The notes under the pieces: generated by a model
The model's input: the letters and a program-made list of their open reading frames with translations, nothing else
Databases searched by the model: none
What the model was told of the DNA's origin: nothing
Part shown: positions 22,818 to 31,116 of the stretch, one piece after another
Numbering within the stretch: the first letter of the stretch is position 1
Layout: every line of letters starts with the position of its first letter
From: an uncultured Thermomicrobiaceae bacterium
Lineage (GTDB): Bacteria > Chloroflexota > Chloroflexia > Thermomicrobiales > Thermomicrobiaceae
Reading direction: 5' to 3'
Assembly (NCBI GenBank): GCA_938082375.1
Contig: CALKCJ010000004.1
Location: 1-33,571, forward strand
Length of the DNA stretch: 33,571 nucleotides
Program-made: the position numbers and the translations under genes

Positions 22818-23249
22818 ATGCCGGAAAATCGACGTCCGACTCGCCTGGAAGACCAGATCCGAGAGATCCTGGAGCAGGCAGACCGCGAGCCGGCCTGGCG
22901 ACGCTGGAGTCGGCGTTTTCGACGGCGGCCACGTCTGGAACTCGTCAAGCCCCACACCAGACGGTGGTCGCTCTGGATGGAATCAACCTGGGTCTGGATA
23001 GGGGCGACTTTCGGCCTCGCGCTCCTTGCTCTCGTGCTCTCTGAGTGGTCGCGGACCCTCGCGGTACTGCTGGCTATCGGGAGCCTGGTGGTCTTCTTTC
23101 TCCCGATCGTGGCGCAATTCCGCCGCAGTGCTACGACTTCGTCCAGCTCGCGGCGCTGGCGAGGACGAGACATCGATCTCCCTCCATCTCGCGTTGGCCT
23201 AGTGGGTCGGCTCCGCTACTGGCTCTGGCGACGACGCCATCGCGGGTGA
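22818..23249 (+). CDS. Small membrane protein of unknown function
   Basis: This is a 143-residue protein with an Arg-rich cytosolic N terminus (R-E-I-L-E-Q-A-D-R, then R-R-W-S-R-R-F-R-R-R), two closely spaced membrane helices (about 55-73 and 78-96: WVWIGATFGLALLALVLSEW and LAVLLAIGSLVVFFLPIVAQ) and a basic Ser/Arg-rich C-terminal tail. I recognise no functional motif. It has the look of small conserved hypothetical proteins in Thermomicrobia (impression only). The ATG at 22818 is chosen over the GTG at 22812 because AGGGGG at 22805-22810 gives 7-nt spacing. It sits 12 nt after the aminotransferase-fold gene, so it is probably cotranscribed. Confidence 0.65.
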   Translation: MPENRRPTRLEDQIREILEQADREPAWRRWSRRFRRRPRLELVKPHTRRWSLWMESTWVWIGATFGLALLALVLSEWSRTLAVLLAIGSLVVFFLPIVAQFRRSATTSSSSRRWRGRDIDLPPSRVGLVGRLRYWLWRRRHRG

Positions 23250-23337
23250 CCACCTGGCCGGTGTGTTGTTCCCGGCTAGGTTATGCTTCCGAGCGAGGGA
23301 AGGCGAACCGCTCCTGGTACAGGGATGTGGGTGGGGG

Positions 23338-23799
23338 ATGCCCAAGATCGTCAGCGACATCGTCGACGTCTATGTCTTTCGCCGCCACCGCAAGACCGTG
23401 CAGTTCCTGTTGCTGCATCGGCGCCCCGATGTCCCGCTCGGCAACACCTGGCAGGCCGTGCACGGGAAGATCCTACCGCACGAGCGCGCTGTCGAGGCCG
23501 CACTGCGCGAGCTGCGCGAGCAGACAGGTCTCGTTCCTCAGAAGCTGTACTCGGCTGACTTTATCAACCAGTTCTACGACCATACGACCGACTCGATCGT
23601 CTTGGCCCCATCGTTCGCCGCGCTCGCTGAGTCGAGGGCGACACTCCAGCTCGCCAGCGACTACAACGACTACGCGTGGTGCGATCTCGAGGAGACGGTC
23701 GCGCGGCTACTCTGGACTGGGCAGCGCTGGGCCGTCCGGCATATCTACGATGTGATCGCCCTTGGCGGCGAGGAAGCTGAATTCTACGCCCTGACCTGA
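23338..23799 (+). CDS. Nudix hydrolase-like protein with altered Nudix box
   Basis: This is a 154-residue protein of the Nudix fold: strands around S-D-I-V-D-V-Y-V-F-R and F-L-L-L-H-R-R-P, then the Nudix box GKILPHERAVEAALRELREQ-T-G-L at residues 43-65, and a C-terminal segment Y-N-D-Y-A-W-C-D-L-E-E-T-V. The consensus G-x5-E-x7-R-E-U-x-E-E-x-G-U is met except that the second glutamate of the E-E pair, a metal ligand in MutT-type enzymes, is Gln62 (codon CAG at 23521). The resemblance is to NudB-like dihydroneopterin triphosphatases or nucleotide hydrolases, but activity is doubtful. The ATG at 23338 is preferred over the longer frame at 23263 because GGTGGGGG precedes it and conserved sequence starts there. 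Confidence 0.8.
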   Translation: MPKIVSDIVDVYVFRRHRKTVQFLLLHRRPDVPLGNTWQAVHGKILPHERAVEAALRELREQTGLVPQKLYSADFINQFYDHTTDSIVLAPSFAALAESRATLQLASDYNDYAWCDLEETVARLLWTGQRWAVRHIYDVIALGGEEAEFYALT

Positions 23800-23812
23800 G
23801 ACCGCTGCGCTC

Positions 23813-23887
23813 CCCTGTGTCGGCATCCTCACAACCACTCACGACTGAACACAGGGTCGGCCAGGCCGAGAGCCATCGACCTGGCCG
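23813..23887. terminator. Tandem hairpins between converging genes
   Basis: Two perfect 8-bp inverted repeats lie in the 152-nt gap between the plus-strand Nudix gene and the minus-strand solute-binding-protein gene. The first is CCCTGTGT (23813-23820) with ACACAGGG (23849-23856). The second is CGGCCAGG (23858-23865) with CCTGGCCG (23880-23887). Neither has a T-run. A bidirectional terminator is the likely reading. Confidence 0.45.
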
Positions 23888-23951
23888 GTAGTCCCGGGTC
23901 AAGCTGCGTGCCGAGGCGCACGAGCTTCGGAGTCCAGGATCAGCCAGTGCT

Positions 23952-25142
23952 CTATCCAACGACCCAGGCGTTGAAACGCTCGACGACCTCGTCGAGGTGC
24001 TGAGCCCACCACTCGTAGTCAGGATAAACCTGAATTGCCTTGTTCTGCGGTGCGCTCGGCAAGATAGCCAAGCGCTCCGGCGGGAGGGCGTCGAAGGCCT
24101 TCTGGTGAGCCGGGCCGTTAGGGTAGATCATCGCGAATAAGCTTTGGATCTCCGGCCGCAAGGCGAAGTTGATGAAGTCGTGCGCCACGTCGACGTTCTT
24201 CGAGCCGCGCGGGATAACCAGCGAATCGCTCGATAGCCGACCTTGGTTCCAGGTGTAGGCGAGGGGCGCACCCTGCTCGATCAAGACTTGCACCCGCGCG
24301 ATCCACGCATCGGTCATGTCGACCTCTCCGTCGGACAGGAGCTGCGCCGGCTGGGCGCCAGCCTCCCACCAGACAGTGATATGCGGTTTGATGCGATCTA
24401 GCCAGCGGAACGCGCGGTCGACGTCGAGCGGGTAGAGCTGATCGATCGCCACCCCATCGGCGAGGAGCGCGGCCTCGATCGGGCCATACTGGGCATACTT
24501 CTGGAGGGCGCGAGGACCGGGAAAGCCCTCGACGTCCCAGAAGTCGGCCCAACTGCTCGGGGGCTTGTCGGGAAACTTGTCCTTGCGGTAGGCCAGGCAG
24601 GTCGAATAGTAATAATAGCCGACCCCGTGCTCGAGGATCAGCTCTGGGAAGATGTCCTTCGTGTCAATCGTATTGTAGTCCAATGGCTCGAGCAGGTTCA
24701 GCCGGCCCATAGGAATGACCGATTCGGTACCCACGTCGACCACGTCCCACTGGACGTTCCCGGACTCGACCATCGTGCGCAGCTTGGCCTCGTCGGTCGC
24801 GTCCTCGACGATCTGGCAGCCGGTGAGGCGCATGAACGGCTTGTAGATCGCCTCGCGCAGCGCGTCCTGGAGCGCACCGCCCCAGGAGGTCACGACAATG
24901 GTGCGCCCCTTCCAGCGGTTCGGGTCGTCATAGCCGGGTACGGTGAGTTCCGCGGGCGGTGCCGTCGGGGTCGCAGCAGGAGCCGCCGGGCTTGCCGATG
25001 GTGGGGCCTGAGTCGGAGTGCCTGGCTGGCGGCAGGCAGTCAGTGAGACGCCCGCGGCAAGTACGGTGGTGATGAAGTGGCGCCGGCGCATCCGGTGCTG
25101 TCGCTGCAGCAGGCGGAGGAGCGCGTCGAGTCGATCGGCCAT
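23952..25142 (-). CDS. Solute-binding lipoprotein of a PotD-like ABC transporter
   Basis: This is a 396-residue secreted protein. The N terminus has MRRRHFITTVLAAGVSLTAC: twin arginines (Tat-like), a hydrophobic core and a lipobox (L-T-A-C), then a Thr/Pro/Ala-rich linker. The mature part is a periplasmic-binding-protein-2 fold, spermidine/putrescine (PotD) group: TIVVTSWGGALQDALREAIY, WDVVDVGTES, SSWADFWDVEGFPGPRALQK, SDSLVIPRGSKNVDVAHDFI and Y-P-D-Y-E-W-W-A-Q-H. The ATG at 25142 follows AGGGGG with 7-nt spacing, better than the TTG at 25148. No permease or ATPase gene is in the window, so its partners are elsewhere. The ligand is likely an amine-type compound (inference), in line with the neighbouring FAD oxidase-like gene. 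Confidence 0.85.
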   Translation of the reverse strand: MADRLDALLRLLQRQHRMRRRHFITTVLAAGVSLTACRQPGTPTQAPPSASPAAPAATPTAPPAELTVPGYDDPNRWKGRTIVVTSWGGALQDALREAIYKPFMRLTGCQIVEDATDEAKLRTMVESGNVQWDVVDVGTESVIPMGRLNLLEPLDYNTIDTKDIFPELILEHGVGYYYYSTCLAYRKDKFPDKPPSSWADFWDVEGFPGPRALQKYAQYGPIEAALLADGVAIDQLYPLDVDRAFRWLDRIKPHITVWWEAGAQPAQLLSDGEVDMTDAWIARVQVLIEQGAPLAYTWNQGRLSSDSLVIPRGSKNVDVAHDFINFALRPEIQSLFAMIYPNGPAHQKAFDALPPERLAILPSAPQNKAIQVYPDYEWWAQHLDEVVERFNAWVVG

Positions 25143-25205
25143 GTACAAACCCCCTCTCGCTGGCTTAAACGCCCTCTCCCGGCAGAAAGCAATGACTGCC
25201 CGTTC

Positions 25206-26369
25206 TCACTGCGGGAACGGCAGATGGATGGCATCGGCAGCCGCACGACCCTCCGCAAAGCGGCTGAGCCGGATCTCGTCAGCGGGCAGGTCGGCCACGC
25301 GCTCATCGACGATCAGTTCGGCCATCTTCAGTCCCAATGCCGGTCCCCACATGATGCCGTGGCCACCGGCGGTCAGGACATAGAAGCCAAAGCGGGGCTC
25401 GTCGATGATGGGCAGCTGATCCGGGGTATAGTCGATCGAGCCCGTCCAGGCTCGCCCGAGACGCAGGCCTCTCAGTCCGGGGATAGCGCTTTCCCAATCC
25501 GACTTGATGCTCTGATAGTAGTCCCAATCGAATTCCAGAAGGAAGCGGTCGCTCGGGTCTGCCTGCTCCAGCGGGTTGCTGAACCCGATCAGCACGCCTT
25601 GCTCGTCGGGCCTGAGGTAGTAGCCAGAGCTGAGGACAAACATCATCGGAAAATCGGGAGGCATGCTCTCCGGCCGCGTGGGGAAAGACATCACCATATG
25701 GCGCGAGGCGGCCACCGGGATGTCGATGCCCAGCAGCGCCCCGATCTGGCGAGCACCCCGCGGCCCACCAGCGTTCAAGACGCGCTCAGCCTCGAACGTG
25801 CCGCGGTCGGTCACGACTGCGTATCCGCTGTCGCGCGGCTCGATCGCTCGAACCTCGCAGCGCTCCAGCAGCTCGACCCCGCGCGCGTGTGCCGCCATCG
25901 CGATGTTGCGCGCGATAATCGCTGGCTCGACGAAGCCATCGTTCGGAGTGAACGTTGCCCCGGCGAAGCGATCCCAGTCGACGTAAGGGAGTCGCCGCTT
26001 CAGCTCGTCGGGTTCCAACCACTCATTCGCGACGCCGTGATCCCGTCGTAGCTCGACCAGTCGCTGAAAGACCGCTTTCTCCATAGCCGACGACGCGACC
26101 ACGTAGTACCCGACTTCACGAAACCCGCTATCGACTCCTAACTCGTTGGCGAGCCCCAGATAGAGCTCTCGCGACCACTTGCCGAGCTTGACCGCAGTCT
26201 CCGAACCGCCCTGCTGGCGGACGATCCCCGCTGAGCGCATCGTGGCACCGTAGCCGGCCCAATATCGTTCACAGACGAGGATCCGGCGCAGGCCGCGCTT
26301 TGCGAGATGATAGGCTGTCCAAAGGCCGAGGTTTCCGCCACCAACGATGACCAACTCGTAAACAGCCAT
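25206..26369 (-). CDS. FAD-dependent amine/amino acid oxidoreductase (DAO family, SoxB-like)
   Basis: This is a 387-residue flavoprotein of the D-amino-acid-oxidase superfamily. The dinucleotide-binding motif LVIVGGGNLGLWTAYHLAKR starts near residue 6, followed by YWAGYGATMRSAGIVRQQGG, which is typical of sarcosine/glycine-oxidase beta-type proteins. RVLNAGGPRGARQIGALLGI and the C-terminal FAD block FYVLTAGGHGIMWGPALGLK are present. Such enzymes oxidise secondary or primary amines (sarcosine, dimethylglycine, glycine, related compounds) to imines. The substrate cannot be told from sequence. The ATG at 26369 has AGGAGG 7 nt upstream on the minus strand. The gene lies between the CoxG-like and solute-binding-protein genes of the same operon. 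Confidence 0.85.
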   Translation of the reverse strand: MAVYELVIVGGGNLGLWTAYHLAKRGLRRILVCERYWAGYGATMRSAGIVRQQGGSETAVKLGKWSRELYLGLANELGVDSGFREVGYYVVASSAMEKAVFQRLVELRRDHGVANEWLEPDELKRRLPYVDWDRFAGATFTPNDGFVEPAIIARNIAMAAHARGVELLERCEVRAIEPRDSGYAVVTDRGTFEAERVLNAGGPRGARQIGALLGIDIPVAASRHMVMSFPTRPESMPPDFPMMFVLSSGYYLRPDEQGVLIGFSNPLEQADPSDRFLLEFDWDYYQSIKSDWESAIPGLRGLRLGRAWTGSIDYTPDQLPIIDEPRFGFYVLTAGGHGIMWGPALGLKMAELIVDERVADLPADEIRLSRFAEGRAAADAIHLPFPQ

Positions 26370-26396
26370 GGTGTTCCTCCTTTCGGCCGTTCAGGG

Positions 26397-26903
26397 TCAC
26401 CGCGCAGACGGTGGGCGTGCTGTGCCCGCGATGAGCCGCTCTTCAACTCGGGCCAGGAACTCGGCGGCCATCCGGCGGTTCAAGTCCTCGAACATCCGGC
26501 GGCCGAGCCCTGCGAGGACTCCGGGCGTCACAACGCGCAGCTCGTATTGCACACGCGTGGACGAGTCCGGTGCGTCGGCGAGCACCGCAACAGCGGTGGC
26601 GTCGATCGCCTCACGGGTCAGCGGATCGACAGCGTGGGCCGTCAACGTCAGCCGTTCCTCCTCGACCAGCTCTGTGATGACGACCGTCGTCTCGAAGCCG
26701 AAGGAGAGCGGGCCGACGCGAAAGCGCACCTCGCCGGCATACGTTCGGTCGTCGATACGGCGGACGTTCTGCACGCCGGGTAGGCACGTCGCCGACTGCG
26801 GGACGTCCAGAAGGAATGCCCACACGAGGTGTCGTGGTACGCGTAGCGTCGTCTCCGCACGTGTCGTCGCGATCGTCGCTGGGGTATTGCGGCATGACAT
26901 CAC
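26397..26903 (-). CDS. CoxG/SRPBCC-family protein (carbon monoxide dehydrogenase subunit G-like)
   Basis: This is a 168-residue protein of the START/SRPBCC fold, CoxG type. It has VPRHLVWAFLLDVPQSATCLPGV with the family L-P-G-V, then V-R-R-I-D-D-R-T-Y-A-G-E-V-R-F-R-V-G-P, a hydrophobic cavity region, and a C-terminal amphipathic helix (LGRRMFEDLNRRMAAEFLAR). CoxG proteins accompany molybdenum hydroxylases and ring-modifying enzymes; this one stands alone without coxLMS genes. The GTG at 26903 is preferred over the ATG at 26900 because GGAGG lies 9 nt upstream. A 66-nt gap separates it from the acyl-CoA dehydrogenase gene. The role in this pathway is unknown. Confidence 0.8.
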   Translation of the reverse strand: MMSCRNTPATIATTRAETTLRVPRHLVWAFLLDVPQSATCLPGVQNVRRIDDRTYAGEVRFRVGPLSFGFETTVVITELVEEERLTLTAHAVDPLTREAIDATAVAVLADAPDSSTRVQYELRVVTPGVLAGLGRRMFEDLNRRMAAEFLARVEERLIAGTARPPSAR

Positions 26904-26969
26904 GTCGAGTATCCTCCGCTTCCGCCGTCCTCAGGGGACTGGCAAGCGTTTACCGTCGAGGTATTGGAC

Positions 26970-28253
26970 TCAGTCGTCCGCATCGATCTCGTCGAGATAA
27001 CGGAATCCCCAGTCCTGGTACGGGCGGTCGACCGCCAGGGCTCGCTCCAGCATCCGCTCGACCCGGATGGCGTGTTCACGGCTTCGCTCGTCCGGAGCAC
27101 GAACTGGGTCGTACAGTTTGCTCATCTGTTTCCAGATGATGCGACGCTGGATCTCGCTCGTACCCTCGACCATCCGCAGGCTGCGGTAGTTGCGGTAGAT
27201 CCGCTCCAGTGGGTAATCCCGGCAGTACCCGCGAGCACCGAACAACTGAACGGCCGCGTCGACGACCTGCTGGCAGGACTCAGTCGAGAACAGTTTGGCC
27301 ATCGCAGCTTCCTTCGCTGCGAACTCGCCGCGGTCGATCTTCCGAGCCGCTTCGTACATGGCCAGCCGGGAGAGCCAGATGGTGGTGGCCGCGTCGGCCA
27401 GCATCCACTGAATCCCCTGGAAATCAGCTAGTGGTTGCCCGAATGCGTAGCGCCGCTTGATATACGCTTGCGCCAGTTCCCACGCCCGCTCCGCGTAGCC
27501 GACCGCAAGCGCGCAGCACTTGACCCGCCCCTCGTCGAGCGTGCGCATCAGGAGCCGAAAGCCCCAGCCGACTTCCCCGAGGACGTTTTCATCCGGCACC
27601 GTGCAGTCCTCGAAGACCAGCACGCTCTCGTCCACACCGGCGTTCCCCATCATCTTCTGCCGCCGGGCCACGCGCATGCCGGGTGTCCCCTTCGGGACGA
27701 GGAAGACGGTAATGCCGCCACGGGCCCCTTTCCCAGGGTCGGTCGTCGCGGCGACGGTAAACAGGTCGCCGCGCTCCGCCCAGGTGATCCAGTACTTAAC
27801 ACCGTTCAGCACCCAGTGGCCGTTGCGCCGTTCGGCCCTCGTCGTGATGCCTTGGCCGTCCGAACCGACGGCCGGCTCGCTCATCGCGAAGACACCGATG
27901 ATTTCCCCGCGTGCCAGTCGAGGCAGGTACTCGCGCTTCTGCTCCTCGGTGCCACCGTGGAGAAGTGCGAGGCTGCCGATGCCGTTGTTGAGGTCGACGA
28001 CGTACCCGATCGCCAGCGGCGCCTTATGGAGCTGTTCGAGTACCAGGCAGGTCTCGAGGAGGTTGAAGCCGAGGCCGCCGTATTCCTTCGGGATCGTCAT
28101 GCCGAAGTAGCCGCGTTTGGCGACGTCGGTGATGACCTCCTGGGGCAGATGATCGGTGCGTTCGATCTCGTCCTCCAGTGGCATCAGTTCCTCGTAGACA
28201 TAGCGTTTCGTCGCTTCGACGAAATCGAGCACCTCGGGTCGCACGCCTTCCAT
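26970..28253 (-). CDS. Acyl-CoA dehydrogenase
   Basis: This is a 427-residue flavoenzyme with the standard three-domain acyl-CoA dehydrogenase fold: an N-terminal helical domain (GMTIPKEYGGLGFNLLETCL), a middle beta domain (FAMSEPAVGSDGQGITTRA, WVLNGVKYWITWAE) and a C-terminal helical domain (KRRYAFGQPLADFQGIQWML, LFGARGYCRDYPLERIYRNY, RSLRMVEGTSEIQRRII). The catalytic glutamate lies in M-V-E-G-T-S-E-I-Q. It dehydrogenates an acyl-CoA at the alpha-beta bond, passing electrons to ETF. The start codon follows GGGAGG, 5 nt after the stop of the CoA-ligase gene, so the two genes are cotranscribed. The chain length or branching of its substrate cannot be told. Confidence 0.9.
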   Translation of the reverse strand: MEGVRPEVLDFVEATKRYVYEELMPLEDEIERTDHLPQEVITDVAKRGYFGMTIPKEYGGLGFNLLETCLVLEQLHKAPLAIGYVVDLNNGIGSLALLHGGTEEQKREYLPRLARGEIIGVFAMSEPAVGSDGQGITTRAERRNGHWVLNGVKYWITWAERGDLFTVAATTDPGKGARGGITVFLVPKGTPGMRVARRQKMMGNAGVDESVLVFEDCTVPDENVLGEVGWGFRLLMRTLDEGRVKCCALAVGYAERAWELAQAYIKRRYAFGQPLADFQGIQWMLADAATTIWLSRLAMYEAARKIDRGEFAAKEAAMAKLFSTESCQQVVDAAVQLFGARGYCRDYPLERIYRNYRSLRMVEGTSEIQRRIIWKQMSKLYDPVRAPDERSREHAIRVERMLERALAVDRPYQDWGFRYLDEIDADD

Positions 28254-28258
28254 AAGCC

Positions 28259-30385
28259 CTACCTCCCTTCGGCTCCGCGCACGATGACGAGTCCATCGAC
28301 TACCCAGGCACCACCACCTGCTTCGAGCACGATGAGTGGGTTCGCCTCTGCTGCCTCGATGAGGTCCGCTGCAGCCAGCGCAAACCAGCTAAAGCGGGCG
28401 ATGGCATCCGCGGCAGCCTCGCGGTCGCGACGGGGAAAGCGCCGGTATCCGTCGAAGAGTCGTGTGGCGCGCAGGCTGGCGAGCATCGCCGCTGCCTCGC
28501 ACGGGCTGACCGGCGCCCGGCGATAGACCACGTCGCGCAGGATTTCCACCAGTTCGCCACCGAGGCCAGCGCTCACGACCATGCCGAACGTAGGATCGCG
28601 GTGACACCCCACGATCAGTTCCAGCCCCGAGGGGACTTGTTGCTGGACGAGGAAACCAGTGACTACCTGCGACGGGAGCGCCCGGAGCTCGGCGTTCATC
28701 TCGCTCCAGGCACGCGTGAGCGCCTCGCGGTCGGCGAGGTGGAGGCGGACCGCGCCGAGGTCACTCTTGTGGAGCAGGTCGGGGCCGTGCGCCTTCAGCA
28801 CGACCGGATACCCGATTTCCTCAGCGGCCGCGATGGCTTCATCGAGGGCCACGACGAGCTTCTCGCGTGGTACCCGCAGGCCGACCAGCGCGAAGAGCTG
28901 TTTGGCCTCGAACTCGGCGAGCACTCGCGGGCGATGCCGAAACTGCTGGTCCAGTTCTCGGCGGAGTTCTGCCAGCGGCACCGGTGGTGAAAGTGAAGGT
29001 CGTTCACTTGCTCGCCAGCGGTTGTAGGCGGCAACACGGGCAATCGCCCGGTACCCATACTCTGTTCCCTGGAGAACCGGTATGCCAGCGGCGCGAAGCC
29101 CGTGCACTGCCGCCTCATCCAAGCCGGTAGCCTGATTGGTCACGACCGCAATCGGCTTGGTCGTGCGGCGCGCCAGCGAGAGCATCGCTTCTGCGTAGAG
29201 GCGCGCCTCGTCGGTGTCCCGCACCATGTCAGTGCCGAGTATGACCGTCTCGACGTTCGGGTCGTCAGCCAGCGCTGCGAGGGCTGCCGGGTAGACGTCC
29301 TCGAAGTTGCCGGCGCCCCAGGCGTCCAGCGGGTTGCTGACTGGAACATAGGGGGCGAGGATCTGGCGCAAGCGAGCTGACGTCTGGGCTGCGAAGGCGG
29401 GGAACTCGAGACCGACCCGTTCACCCCAGTCCAGAATCAGCGTCTTCTCGCCTCCACTATCGGTGACGACACCGACTCGGGAACTGGTCGGCCACCGGCC
29501 GGCGAGAAGGAATTCGGCGGTGTCGTATAGCTCGTCAATCGTGTCGACCTGGATCACGCCGTGCTGCGCCATCACATCGCGGAAGACCTCGTCGGAACCC
29601 GCGAGTGCTCCGGTGTGCGCCAGTGCTGCCGAGCGACCCAGCTCTGAACGTCCGACCTTGAGCACCACGACCGGGATCGAACGCGCGTGGGCGGCTTGGA
29701 CGATTTCGAGGAAGCGCTCGCCGTCCCGCACCGCTTCCAGAAAAGCAACGAGGAGACGGACTTCCGGGTCCGCCAGCGCGGCAGCCAGGTAGTCGGCCGC
29801 GGTCAAGACCGCTTCGTTTCCGCTGGAGATCAGGTAGCGGAAGTGGATGCCTCGCGTATTATGTGCCAGTGCCCAGAAGACCGACCCACTGTGGACGACC
29901 GCGACGACGGGGCCCGAGGCGAGGTCGTCGGGAAGGTGATACCCGGTGAGGGTCACGCCAGCGTCCGGTGTGACGAGCCCGAGGCAGTTTGGGCCGCAGA
30001 CCATCACTCCGTGGGCTCTAGCGAGCTCCGCGATCTCGGACTGGATTCGCTGGCCTTCCTGCCCCGCTTCGCCGAAGCCGGATCCGAGGATGACCGCCGC
30101 GCGCAGCCCTCGCTCGGCTAACTGCTGGACGACCTGGAGCGTATTTTCCGGGGAGAGCGCGATGACAGCGCACTCGGGCACTTCCGGAAGCTCGTCCACT
30201 GTTCGGTAACAGGCGTAGCTCTCGACCGGCTCGCCACTCGGGTGGAGCGCCCAGGCCGATCCGGTGAACCCGAACCGCCGCAGGTTGGCGAGCACGGTGC
30301 GAGCCATGCGCCGACGGGGGCTAGCGCCGACGACCACAACACTGCGCGGGCGGAGAAGCGGCTCGAGTCGGTTCCACGTCACCAT
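28259..30385 (-). CDS. ADP-forming acyl-CoA synthetase, fused alpha-beta subunits
   Basis: This is a 708-residue protein of the NDP-forming acetyl/acyl-CoA synthetase family. A CoA-binding domain comes first (RSVVVVGASPRRRMARTVLA), then succinyl-CoA-synthetase-like domains (MVCGPNCLGLVTPDAGV), with the phospho-histidine His257 in RSAALAHTGALAGSD. The last part is an ATP-grasp beta domain (VGLRVPREKLVV, GYPVVLKAHGPDLLHKSDLG, SGLELIVGCHRDPTFGMVVS). The enzyme makes acyl-CoA from a carboxylic acid with ATP giving ADP and phosphate, or runs in reverse to make ATP. It overlaps the thioesterase gene by 7 nt. In this operon it is the likely activating enzyme for the acid oxidised by the acyl-CoA dehydrogenase; its substrate is unknown. 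Confidence 0.9.
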   Translation of the reverse strand: MVTWNRLEPLLRPRSVVVVGASPRRRMARTVLANLRRFGFTGSAWALHPSGEPVESYACYRTVDELPEVPECAVIALSPENTLQVVQQLAERGLRAAVILGSGFGEAGQEGQRIQSEIAELARAHGVMVCGPNCLGLVTPDAGVTLTGYHLPDDLASGPVVAVVHSGSVFWALAHNTRGIHFRYLISSGNEAVLTAADYLAAALADPEVRLLVAFLEAVRDGERFLEIVQAAHARSIPVVVLKVGRSELGRSAALAHTGALAGSDEVFRDVMAQHGVIQVDTIDELYDTAEFLLAGRWPTSSRVGVVTDSGGEKTLILDWGERVGLEFPAFAAQTSARLRQILAPYVPVSNPLDAWGAGNFEDVYPAALAALADDPNVETVILGTDMVRDTDEARLYAEAMLSLARRTTKPIAVVTNQATGLDEAAVHGLRAAGIPVLQGTEYGYRAIARVAAYNRWRASERPSLSPPVPLAELRRELDQQFRHRPRVLAEFEAKQLFALVGLRVPREKLVVALDEAIAAAEEIGYPVVLKAHGPDLLHKSDLGAVRLHLADREALTRAWSEMNAELRALPSQVVTGFLVQQQVPSGLELIVGCHRDPTFGMVVSAGLGGELVEILRDVVYRRAPVSPCEAAAMLASLRATRLFDGYRRFPRRDREAAADAIARFSWFALAAADLIEAAEANPLIVLEAGGGAWVVDGLVIVRGAEGR

Positions 30386-30864
30386 GAGGCGGCCTCGAAC
30401 TTCCGGATCTGCTCGCGTACAAGCTGGGGGATGGGACAGGCCTGACCCGCTCGGGAATCGAAGCAGACAAGCACCAGCCGGCCGAAGGCATGGATCGTTT
30501 CTCGGTTGGGGTCAGCGATGACGAACTCGACATCGAAGCTCGATCGTCCGCACCGCAGGACGCGGACGCCGATGTGAAGCAGGTCATCGAAGCGCGCGGG
30601 CTTGAGGTAATCAATATCGGCATGAACAACAGTCCAGTCGAAACTGCCGTCTTGGATAGTCTCAGATAGCGCGATACCGATATGCCGAAAGTATTCCATG
30701 ATGGCCTGTTCTGTGTACTCGAGGTAGACCGAAAAGTACACCACTCCCTGCTGGTCACAGTCCCGATAGCGTACCCGCCATGGGTGCCAGAACCGGAACG
30801 CAGCCAGGGGGATCGGTGGGGCGGTTCCCCGCGTCGGGTTACTGGGGGCAGTTCGTTCGTCCAC
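30379..30864 (-). CDS. Hot-dog-fold acyl-CoA thioesterase (4HBT family)
   Basis: This is a 161-residue protein of the YbgC/4-hydroxybenzoyl-CoA thioesterase group. HPWRVRYRDCDQQGVVYFSV contains the catalytic-type Asp of the family motif (R-Y-x-E-x-D-x-x-G-x-V-Y), followed by YLEYTEQAIMEYFRHIGIAL, then a hot-dog sheet with V-V-H-A-D-I-D-Y-L-K-P-A-R-F-D-D-L-L. It hydrolyses acyl-CoA to acid and CoA. It is the first gene of the operon running to 23952 and overlaps the CoA-ligase gene by 7 nt. The GTG at 30864 has GGAG at an unusually long distance (13 nt), so the exact start is uncertain. It is divergent from the PucR-family regulator. The region 30865-31078 holds nothing else I can identify. 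Confidence 0.85.
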   Translation of the reverse strand: MDERTAPSNPTRGTAPPIPLAAFRFWHPWRVRYRDCDQQGVVYFSVYLEYTEQAIMEYFRHIGIALSETIQDGSFDWTVVHADIDYLKPARFDDLLHIGVRVLRCGRSSFDVEFVIADPNRETIHAFGRLVLVCFDSRAGQACPIPQLVREQIRKFEAASW

Positions 30865-31078
30865 GGTCTCGATGCAACTCCTTTGCGGTACTCCGCGACA
30901 TGGCCTCGGCAGGCAGCCCGCTGCCTGCTGCCCTGCGTCGCGTCAGGTGTGCCTTCGCGCGTCGGAGGAGCCGATCAGCTCCTGTGCGTCGATGGCGGAC
31001 TCTACTCCGCCTATACCCTGTTGGAAAGGAGCTGGCAATACGCCAGCGTCGGAAATCGCGAGAGGTATTTCATACACT

Positions 31079-31107
31079 TTCACAAAGGCGAGTAAACCTG
31101 GTACGAT
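31079..31107 (+). promoter_or_regulatory. Candidate promoter of the PucR-family gene
   Basis: TTCACA (31079-31084, five of six to TTGACA), a 17-nt spacer and TACGAT (31102-31107, four of six to TATAAT). Transcription would start near 31113-31117, that is, at or a few bases before the ATG at 31117, so the mRNA would be leaderless or nearly so. No ribosome binding site precedes the ATG, in agreement. Confidence 0.55.
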
Positions 31108-31116
31108 GCTGGTGCT

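Noticed and set aside
22376..23173. 265-codon minus-strand frame
   Set aside because: It is antisense to the aminotransferase-fold gene, Arg/Ser-rich, and has no motif.
25077..26051. 324-codon plus-strand frame
   Set aside because: It is antisense to the DAO-type flavoprotein gene, which has a clean FAD motif and ribosome binding site.
27435..28526. 363-codon plus-strand frame
   Set aside because: It is antisense to the acyl-CoA dehydrogenase and synthetase genes and has no recognisable domain.
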